A stretch of DNA of 64,000 nucleotides from Olivibacter sp. SDN3 (GTDB lineage: Bacteria; Bacteroidota; Bacteroidia; Sphingobacteriales; Sphingobacteriaceae), in the NCBI RefSeq assembly GCF_014334135.1, contig NZ_CP060497.1, positions 5,270,001 through 5,334,000 on the forward strand. The letters run 5' to 3'. Within the stretch, counting starts at the first letter, position 1. The number at the start of each line of letters is the position of its first letter. Shown here piece by piece: positions 54,432 through 61,220 of this stretch. A program made the position numbers and the translations under genes. Below the pieces are notes generated by a model, which saw only the letters and a list, made by a program, of their open reading frames with translations, made no database searches and had not been told where the DNA came from.

Positions 54432-56018
54432 ATGAAAAATTTCATTATATCATTGCTATCAATAACATTGGCCCTTGGCTCATGCACCAAAGGGTTTTTA
54501 GATACGGAACCAATTACGGATTTAACCGATGAAAATTTTTACACGACGCCTGAAGATGCTTATACCGCTCTTGTTGGCTGTTATGACGGTTTACAGATCA
54601 TCTGGGCGGAAGGTATCAGCCTACCTGTTGCCGCCGAAGTTTTATCCGACAACTGTTTTGGTGGCACTGGAAATGCAGATGGATTCGGCTATCAAATGTT
54701 GGATGAATTTGACAGGTTACGTTCTCCGGCCGATCAAAATATATTCGGTCCGAATTGGGAAGCCTATTACAAGGCCGTGTACCGTTGCAATGTATTGATC
54801 GGCAAATTGGATGACATTGAGTGGGGTAACGAAACCGATTTACGATTAATCTATGAAGCGGAAGCTCGTTTTATCAGAGCCTATCTCTATTTTGATATGG
54901 TTAGGCTATGGGGTAATATTCCACTTCTGACCGAACCTTCATCTGAAAATATTCCGCAGTCGACCTCCGAAGAAGTGTACGGAGTGATTGCCGGTGATCT
55001 GCAATTTGCCATTGGCCATTTACCTTCTACTGCCTATGCTGCACAATCGACCGACACTTACGGACGGGTAACCAAATGGGCTGCGGAAGGTTTAATGGGT
55101 CGGGTATTCTTGTATTATACCGGTTATTACAATCAATCGGACCTGGTTGGGCTAGTAGACCGTGGCACAGCATTAAACTATCTAGAGGATATTATCGCTA
55201 ACGGTGGCTATGCCTTAGTAGAACACTATGCCAACCTGTGGCCAGCTTCACTGGAAGACTATGTCGGTGAAGACAACCAAGAAACCATTTTTGCTATCAA
55301 ATACACTTACACCAGCGATTATGACGGTAACACAGACGGCAATCATTGGTTAGTGATGTTGGGTATGCGTGAACAATGGAGTTTCCCTTATGGCAATGGT
55401 TGGGGCGGAGCCACCGTAAATCCTAAGCTCTGGAACACTTATAGCGATGCAGACAGCAGAAAAGCAGCTTCCATTATCGCCATCCAAGAAGAGCAAATTA
55501 ATTTCACTAACCAGAGCAGGCAAAGGGAATATACCGGATATTATAATAAAAAGTACACCCCCCTGGTGGATGAAGAAGGTAATAGCATCGCTGTGAACAA
55601 CGGTGCCGTGAACTTTATGATCGGTCAGTTTCAGGATTATGTATCGATTCGCTATGCAGACATTTTATTAATGGCAGCAGAACTGGGAAGTGCAAATGCA
55701 CAGCTATATTTTGACGCTGTTCGGCAAAGGGCGTATGGAGATAACTTCACGGCTTTGCCAGCGACACCCGCACGTATCATGAACGAAAGACACTTGGAAT
55801 TTGCCTTAGAAGGCATCCGTTACTGGGATCTTTTACGGCAAGGTGTTAACCAAGCCGCTAACACCATAGCCGAAAACACCTTTGTATTAAATGGCGGACA
55901 ACAAGTATCAAAAGTTATTAATGCCAGCAAAATAAACGAGACACAGGGATTACAACAAATACCCTATAACCAGATCAATTTATCGAATGGTGTACTGGTT
56001 CAAAATACAGGTTGGTAA
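54432..56018 (+). CDS. SusD/RagB family lipoprotein (GH31/GH2 locus)
   Basis: A 528-residue surface lipoprotein that captures glycan for the SusC partner. The lipobox is LALGSCTKGFLDTEP. TPR-like helices include AEARFIRAYLYFDMVRLWGN, and the SusD signature is IMNERHLEFALEGIRYWDLL. It ends VLVQNTGW, a variant of the usual NPGY end. Its 3' end is followed 22 bases later by the start of the SGBP-like gene. Confidence 0.93.
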   Translation: MKNFIISLLSITLALGSCTKGFLDTEPITDLTDENFYTTPEDAYTALVGCYDGLQIIWAEGISLPVAAEVLSDNCFGGTGNADGFGYQMLDEFDRLRSPADQNIFGPNWEAYYKAVYRCNVLIGKLDDIEWGNETDLRLIYEAEARFIRAYLYFDMVRLWGNIPLLTEPSSENIPQSTSEEVYGVIAGDLQFAIGHLPSTAYAAQSTDTYGRVTKWAAEGLMGRVFLYYTGYYNQSDLVGLVDRGTALNYLEDIIANGGYALVEHYANLWPASLEDYVGEDNQETIFAIKYTYTSDYDGNTDGNHWLVMLGMREQWSFPYGNGWGGATVNPKLWNTYSDADSRKAASIIAIQEEQINFTNQSRQREYTGYYNKKYTPLVDEEGNSIAVNNGAVNFMIGQFQDYVSIRYADILLMAAELGSANAQLYFDAVRQRAYGDNFTALPATPARIMNERHLEFALEGIRYWDLLRQGVNQAANTIAENTFVLNGGQQVSKVINASKINETQGLQQIPYNQINLSNGVLVQNTGW

Positions 56019-56040
56019 TTATTTTTTAAAAAAAGACATC

Positions 56041-56928
56041 ATGAAACGCTTAAACTATAGTTGGTTGGTACTTATTTTCATAACATGTTTATGTACCTGT
56101 CAAAAGCAGACCTATACACTTCCTGAGGCCCTCGACAAATCGCAGATTACGTTTGAGGTTGTGCAGGATTTAGCAACCGATGCCGGCGGCAATACGGTTA
56201 TTCTTATCAATAACACGGCAGAAACCATTTCCTATTGGGATTATGGTACCGGTCAATCTAACCGGCAGCGGGACACCGTTCAATTTGCTTTCAAAGGAAC
56301 TTACGAGATTAAATTCGCTGCATTAACGGGCGGAGGACTCGTAGAGATGGATCCCATCACGATAGAAGTAACGGAAGATAATCTAAACTATGTGAATGAT
56401 CCATTGTGGATAGCCTTATCCGGCGGACCTGGCGAGGAGAAAACATGGATACTCGATATTGACAATCACTTTTTCGAAGGCCCTCTTTATTTTTACGGCA
56501 CGGATAACGGATGGTTAGAAGAAGGAGATGATGGTTGTTATGGCGACGACTGTTGGAATTGGAGCCCAGATTACGCCGGTAATAGTTGGCTAATGCCTTA
56601 TGGCGATTATGGTACAATGACCTTTAGCCTTAAAGATGGCCCCTATATAACAGTTGAACACCTGATGCTTCCCAATCGAGGTACAGAACAGGGGACGTAT
56701 AATTTAAACATACAAGATAAGACGCTGTCATTAAGTGGTGCGAGTCCACTACATGATAATGAGCGTGAAGGTTGCGTAGCCAACTGGGGAGATATTAAGC
56801 TAATGTCTTTAACTGAAAACACCATGCAACTAGCCGTATTAAGAAGAGCCTCCTGCGAAGGTGAAGCGCTATTGGTATACAATTATGTATCAAAAGATTT
56901 TGCCGATTCAGAAAACGATAGCGAGTAA
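56041..56928 (+). CDS. Surface glycan-binding-type lipoprotein with PKD-like domain
   Basis: A 295-residue lipoprotein encoded directly after SusD, the usual place for a surface glycan-binding protein. The N-terminal signal ends TCLCTCQKQ, with a cysteine available for lipidation. Residues about 30-110 look like a PKD/Ig-type beta-sandwich (ISYWDYGTGQSNRQRDTVQF, a typical PKD WDFGDG region). The C-terminal half has a WIALSGGPGEEKTWILDID stretch, an acidic Gly/Asp/Cys/Trp patch around YGDDCWNWSPDY and two later cysteines. I do not recognise that half. The frame opens earlier at 55987, overlapping susD, but ATG at 56041 starts the signal. Confidence 0.75.
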   Translation: MKRLNYSWLVLIFITCLCTCQKQTYTLPEALDKSQITFEVVQDLATDAGGNTVILINNTAETISYWDYGTGQSNRQRDTVQFAFKGTYEIKFAALTGGGLVEMDPITIEVTEDNLNYVNDPLWIALSGGPGEEKTWILDIDNHFFEGPLYFYGTDNGWLEEGDDGCYGDDCWNWSPDYAGNSWLMPYGDYGTMTFSLKDGPYITVEHLMLPNRGTEQGTYNLNIQDKTLSLSGASPLHDNEREGCVANWGDIKLMSLTENTMQLAVLRRASCEGEALLVYNYVSKDFADSENDSE

Positions 56929-59342
56929 TGAAAAATCATCTGCTTCTCATACTTTATATGTTGGGTGCCTGTACGTTAGTAACACGGGCAAATAACAGGG
57001 AATATTTATCGCTTAACAAAAATTGGAGATTTGCCCTTCTGACTGACAGTGATGCTTACCGTCCCGAGTGGGATGACAGCCATTGGCGAAGCCTACATCT
57101 GCCACACGATTGGAGTATTGAAGGCAACTTCCGGGAAGAACATCCTGCCGGTTATGGTGGTGGTGCTCTCCCCGGGGGGATTGGTTGGTACCGCAAGACC
57201 TTTACTTTACCAAGCAGCGCAATGGGAAAACAAATCCAGCTAATTTTTGATGGCATATACCAGAATAGTGAGGTTTGGATAAACGGTCACTACCTAGGCA
57301 AAAGACCTAATGGCTATATCACTATTCGACACGATCTCAGTCGCTATCTCTATACTGACGGTAAAAAAAATCTGATCGCGGTAAAGGTAGATAATAGCAG
57401 ACAACCCAACTCTAGGTGGTACTCGGGATCCGGCATTTACCGCAACGTATGGTTAAGCATTACTGAACCAAAAGCTTTAGTACCTGAAGAATTATTTATT
57501 TATACACCAAGGGTAAGTCTAGAAGAGGCAGTCGTTCAGTTGAAGATACCGGTCGTCAATCATACATCGCAGCAAGCTAACTTACGGCTCACTACTAAAA
57601 TATATGATCCGGATGGAGCCGAAGTAGCGGCTGTAGAAACACCTGGCCGTTTGATCAACGGCAAGGACTCCCTTTTTTGGAAACAAGACATAGCCGTTCA
57701 AAAACCTCAGCTGTGGTCAACGGAAGAACCTCATTTGTATCGTTGCGTAAACCTTTTATATCAAGAAGACGAGCTTCTGGATTCGATATCCGCTAAGTTT
57801 GGTATAAGAGATTTTACTTTCGACCCTAGCAAAGGTTTTTTGCTCAATGGAAAGCAGCTAAAGATACAGGGGGTATGTAATCATCATGACCTGGGAGCAC
57901 TGGGCGCTAAAGTAAATATAAGTGCAATAGCACGGCAGTTGACTATTTTGAAAGAGATGGGATGCAATGCCATTCGTACAGCACATAATCCACCAGCACC
58001 CGAACTCTTAGATTTATGTGATCAAATGGGTTTTATAGTCATGGTCGAAGCGTTTGATGTTTGGTCCAAAGAAAAAACAACTTATGGCTATCACGAAGAT
58101 TGGCCTCTATGGTACAAACGCGACTTAACGGATCTCATCAAACGTGACCGCAATCATCCGTCTGTTTTTATCTGGAGTATCGGCAATGAAATTCCGGAGC
58201 AATGGGACAGTGTCGGTACAACTATTACCCAAGAGCTGGTATCGCTAGTCAAGAAGGTAGACGATACGCGACCTGTTACAATTGGTTTGAACGAACCAAC
58301 GCCTAAAAACACGCTCTATCAGTCGGGAAAGTTAGATCTCGTGGGGTTCAATTACCACCACCAGGACTTTGAAAAATTTCCTCAAGATTTCCCGGGACAA
58401 GCATTTATCGGTACGGAGACCACTTCAGCCTTACAAACTCGAGGATATTATGAAATGCCTTCGGATACCGTTAGGCGCTGGCCTTATAAATGGGACGAGT
58501 CTTTTCTCGACGGTAATGACGACTTCACGGTATCAGCTTATGACCATGTTTCAACACCTTGGGGGTCAACCCACGAGGAAACCTGGAAGTTAATTAAAAA
58601 ACATGATTTTCTTTCGGGCTTATTCGTATGGACCGGCTTCGATTATTTGGGCGAACCAACGCCTTATATCTGGCCTGCCAGAAGCTCCTATTTTGGTATT
58701 GTCGATCTAGCAGGTATTCCAAAAGATATTTACTACATGTATCAAAGCGAGTGGACAACAACGCCTGTTTTACACATATTTCCGCACTGGAACTGGAAAA
58801 AGGGGCAGCTAGTGGATATATGGGCTTATTACAATGAGGCAGATGAAGCCGAACTATTTCTTAACGGAAAATCGCAGGGTGTGCAGAAGAAATATGACGA
58901 CAGTTTACACGTCAAATGGCGTCTAAACTTCGAACCGGGCACCTTGACTGTTATCACGAGAAAGAACGGTAAAACGGTATTAAGCCGAGAGATCCGTACC
59001 TCGGGCGGCGCTAATCGTATTGAACTGTCGGCACATAAACAAAACCTATCGGCAAATGGAACAGATCTATCATATATCACTGCAGTGATTACGGATGACA
59101 ACGGCTCGCCTGTTCCTGATGCCAGTCACCTGATATCCTTTACGGTCGATGGACCGGCAAAGGTTATTGCAACCGACAATGGTAACCCAACAGATCATCA
59201 ATCGTTTCAATCTTCTGAAAGAAAAGCCTTTCACGGTAAAGCGATCGCCATTGTCGAAGCACAAGAACAGACTGGCGAAATTGTTATTACCGCCAAATCT
59301 GACGGTCTTGAGACCTCGATATTAAGGTTAGTTGTCGAATAG
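56928..59342 (+). CDS. GH2 beta-galactosidase-type glycoside hydrolase
   Basis: An 804-residue exported enzyme. The start overlaps the previous stop by one base (TAATG), implying coupled translation. A signal peptide (about residues 1-20) is present. Sugar-binding domain, Ig-like domain and the TIM barrel follow. Glu421 in WSIGNEIPEQW is acid/base and Glu497 in FIGTETTSALQTRG the nucleophile. The C-terminal region has a DUF4982-like module and a final Ig-like domain (LSYITAVITDDNGSPVPD). This form is common among Bacteroidota beta-galactosidases; beta-glucuronidase or other GH2 activities are alternatives. In context it would remove beta-galactose from galactosylated xyloglucan oligosaccharides. 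Confidence 0.88.
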   Translation: MKNHLLLILYMLGACTLVTRANNREYLSLNKNWRFALLTDSDAYRPEWDDSHWRSLHLPHDWSIEGNFREEHPAGYGGGALPGGIGWYRKTFTLPSSAMGKQIQLIFDGIYQNSEVWINGHYLGKRPNGYITIRHDLSRYLYTDGKKNLIAVKVDNSRQPNSRWYSGSGIYRNVWLSITEPKALVPEELFIYTPRVSLEEAVVQLKIPVVNHTSQQANLRLTTKIYDPDGAEVAAVETPGRLINGKDSLFWKQDIAVQKPQLWSTEEPHLYRCVNLLYQEDELLDSISAKFGIRDFTFDPSKGFLLNGKQLKIQGVCNHHDLGALGAKVNISAIARQLTILKEMGCNAIRTAHNPPAPELLDLCDQMGFIVMVEAFDVWSKEKTTYGYHEDWPLWYKRDLTDLIKRDRNHPSVFIWSIGNEIPEQWDSVGTTITQELVSLVKKVDDTRPVTIGLNEPTPKNTLYQSGKLDLVGFNYHHQDFEKFPQDFPGQAFIGTETTSALQTRGYYEMPSDTVRRWPYKWDESFLDGNDDFTVSAYDHVSTPWGSTHEETWKLIKKHDFLSGLFVWTGFDYLGEPTPYIWPARSSYFGIVDLAGIPKDIYYMYQSEWTTTPVLHIFPHWNWKKGQLVDIWAYYNEADEAELFLNGKSQGVQKKYDDSLHVKWRLNFEPGTLTVITRKNGKTVLSREIRTSGGANRIELSAHKQNLSANGTDLSYITAVITDDNGSPVPDASHLISFTVDGPAKVIATDNGNPTDHQSFQSSERKAFHGKAIAIVEAQEQTGEIVITAKSDGLETSILRLVVE

Positions 59343-59361
59343 TAGATTGAAGAATTTACGG

Positions 59362-60468
59362 CTAAAAAAGAATCCTTTCCCCTTTCTGGGCGGATTCTTT
59401 TGCCTTTTCCAATATTTCTACCACTAAAAGATTGTTTGATAAGGAAGAAAGATCATTTTCAGTGTTGTTATTACCTTCTAATACCTCTTTCAAATACACT
59501 AAATTATCCTTATAATAATCCTCCTTTAAATCGATATTTTTTTGGTTTTTCGGGCTTTCGTAGAGTATCAGCTTTTTATCATCCACTGCATGCAAAGATT
59601 TTTTTTCACCAAACACCTGCATGTCTTTGATGCTATAAGGCCAGTCCCACGAAGCCTGTATAACTGCTGTTACGTTAGCATACTCCAAAATGATAGTTGC
59701 ATCATCGTCCACATTAGGATAAACCGCTGGTTTCAGCTGTCGCTTTGTGGCCGTAACGGCAACAGGCCTTTCTCCTTCCATCAACCACGTTAATAGGTTT
59801 GCGCCATAACATCCAAAATCCATAATAGCCCCTCCCCCATTTTTTTCAGGATCTGTTAACCAAGCCAAAAACTCCTTACTGCAACCTATCTCCTGAGGTC
59901 CTTCGTGTCCGTCTCTTACCAATACCTTTTTTACTTGACCGATAAAACCGCTATCCACCAACTGTTTTATCGTTTGATTAGAGCCGTACCAAGTTGTTTC
60001 ATAATTTGTCAACACCCTAATACCATGTTTTTCTGCGAGGTCAGCGATACGTTTAGCCTGGGTAGTATTAATGGCTAAGGGCTTCTCAACCATTACATCT
60101 ATCTTCAAAGGTGCACAGGTTTCCACTACAGATATATGATCTGCAATGGCATTATAGGCCAAGGCGATGTCTGGTTTCACCGCATTCAACATACCCTTCA
60201 GGTTATCATAGAACAACGTATCCGGCAGGTTATACGCTTTTTTGAAGCGGGTTATCAGCTCATTATTGTTTTCGGCAATGCCTAAGATGATAACTTCTTT
60301 GTTTTTATGTTGGTTAAGTATAAGATGAACATGATCGTGGCTCAGACCAACCACCACCACCTTTAATAAATCATTACCGAACGTTTTTGTTGTGGTTAAA
60401 GACATCATGCATAATAGCACCAGTTGATGTAGCAAATAAAATTTCTTCTTTGCAAACGAACGTATCAT
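59362..60468 (-). CDS. Gfo/Idh/MocA family oxidoreductase, probably exported
   Basis: A 368-residue NAD(P)-dependent oxidoreductase. The nucleotide-binding part starts LKVVVVGLSHDHVHLILNQH, and the family motif VEKPLAINTTQAKRIADLA is present near residue 135; the substrate-binding part has GGGAIMDFGCYGANLLTWLM. The first 31 residues (KKKFYLLHQLVLLCMMSLTT) look like a signal peptide or anchor, as in glycosidase-type or sugar-processing members found outside the cytoplasm. It is convergent with the GH2 gene, with 19 bases between stops. The sugar substrate is unknown. Confidence 0.85.
   Translation of the reverse strand: MIRSFAKKKFYLLHQLVLLCMMSLTTTKTFGNDLLKVVVVGLSHDHVHLILNQHKNKEVIILGIAENNNELITRFKKAYNLPDTLFYDNLKGMLNAVKPDIALAYNAIADHISVVETCAPLKIDVMVEKPLAINTTQAKRIADLAEKHGIRVLTNYETTWYGSNQTIKQLVDSGFIGQVKKVLVRDGHEGPQEIGCSKEFLAWLTDPEKNGGGAIMDFGCYGANLLTWLMEGERPVAVTATKRQLKPAVYPNVDDDATIILEYANVTAVIQASWDWPYSIKDMQVFGEKKSLHAVDDKKLILYESPKNQKNIDLKEDYYKDNLVYLKEVLEGNNNTENDLSSLSNNLLVVEILEKAKESAQKGERILF
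59366..59401. terminator. Hairpin overlapping the 3' end of the Gfo/Idh gene
   Basis: AAAAGAATCC (59366-59375) pairs with GGATTCTTTT (59392-59401). It lies inside the last codons of the minus-strand gene and just beyond the GH2 stop. It could terminate GH2 transcription, with TTTT at its end; evidence is moderate. Confidence 0.5.
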
Positions 60469-60537
60469 ATCATTTCAGTTATTTCCGCCTAAGATAACAG
60501 TAATAACCGGTATTCATATAATAGTCGGTAATATACG

Positions 60538-60759
60538 CTACTGTAAGTGTTCTGGTCTTACAATATTTCTTACGATCCATTCCGTCTTATCGTCGAAAGT
60601 CGCTAATTCTAAAAAAACGGTGTAACGGTGTGCTCGCCCCTCTCTATCTTGAATGAGGACTTCCGCACTAAATTCGTTTTCCTCTGGCGGGCAATGCTCC
60701 TCAACTAACTCGTCAAGATGCGCGCAAACCCATTCTTTTATTTCTTTGTCGCTATGCAT
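60538..60759 (-). CDS. Small acidic protein of unknown function
   Basis: A 73-residue soluble protein beginning MHSDKEIKEWVCAHLDELVE and ending EWIVRNIVRPEHLQ. I do not recognise it. A first helix is followed by strands (FSAEVLIQDREGRAHRYTVF) that suggest an alpha-beta fold. It has two cysteines and no signal or membrane segment. It is transcribed away from the next gene and sits alone between the oxidoreductase and a tiny plus-strand gene. Coding looks real because the composition is ordered and the start follows an intergenic gap. Confidence 0.6.
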   Translation of the reverse strand: MHSDKEIKEWVCAHLDELVEEHCPPEENEFSAEVLIQDREGRAHRYTVFLELATFDDKTEWIVRNIVRPEHLQ

Positions 60760-60882
60760 ATATTTATGTCCAAATGACTATGATCTTAATAATACAAGTA
60801 AGCATCGCAATTGTTGGTGGGCAGGATTATAAATCTACCATAGTGCTAAACTTTTCTCCAAAAACACTGTTTTTAAAGTACT

Positions 60883-61068
60883 ATGGAAGACAATAGAACA
60901 AATAGTAGCAAGACAGCAATTGAAGATAATTACCAGAAGAACAAGAACAATCCGGGCCCACCCCCCGAAGCTTTCAAAGAAGAAGACGACAAAGGCTCTG
61001 GAAAGTTTATCTTCTGGGTTCTATTGGCAATTATTGTTATACTTACGATAGCGTGGATTATATTTTAG
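60883..61068 (+). CDS. Tiny tail-anchored membrane protein of unknown function
   Basis: A 61-residue protein with a hydrophilic N-terminal part (MEDNRTNSSKTAIEDNYQKN, then a proline stretch) and one transmembrane helix at about residues 42-61 ending at the C terminus. The short tail-anchored form places the soluble part in the cytoplasm. No family is recognised. It lies 153 bases before the TamB-like gene. Confidence 0.6.
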   Translation: MEDNRTNSSKTAIEDNYQKNKNNPGPPPEAFKEEDDKGSGKFIFWVLLAIIVILTIAWIIF

Positions 61069-61131
61069 TAAAATTGACCGTTTACCATTAAAATGGTAGG
61101 TATTCCAACTTTCTGTTTTAGTAAAGTTTAA

Positions 61132-61139
61132 TACCTTTG
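61132..61139 (+). promoter_or_regulatory. Candidate -7 box upstream of the TamB-like gene
   Basis: TACCTTTG matches TAnnTTTG, 81 bases before the TTG start at 61221. No clear -33 partner was seen. Confidence 0.4.
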
Positions 61140-61220
61140 CGCTATCTTTTTTCGTCTTTGAAAAAACCATTTATCAGGATATTAGTTAAGTCATATTAGA
61201 ACATATTAATAAAACACATT

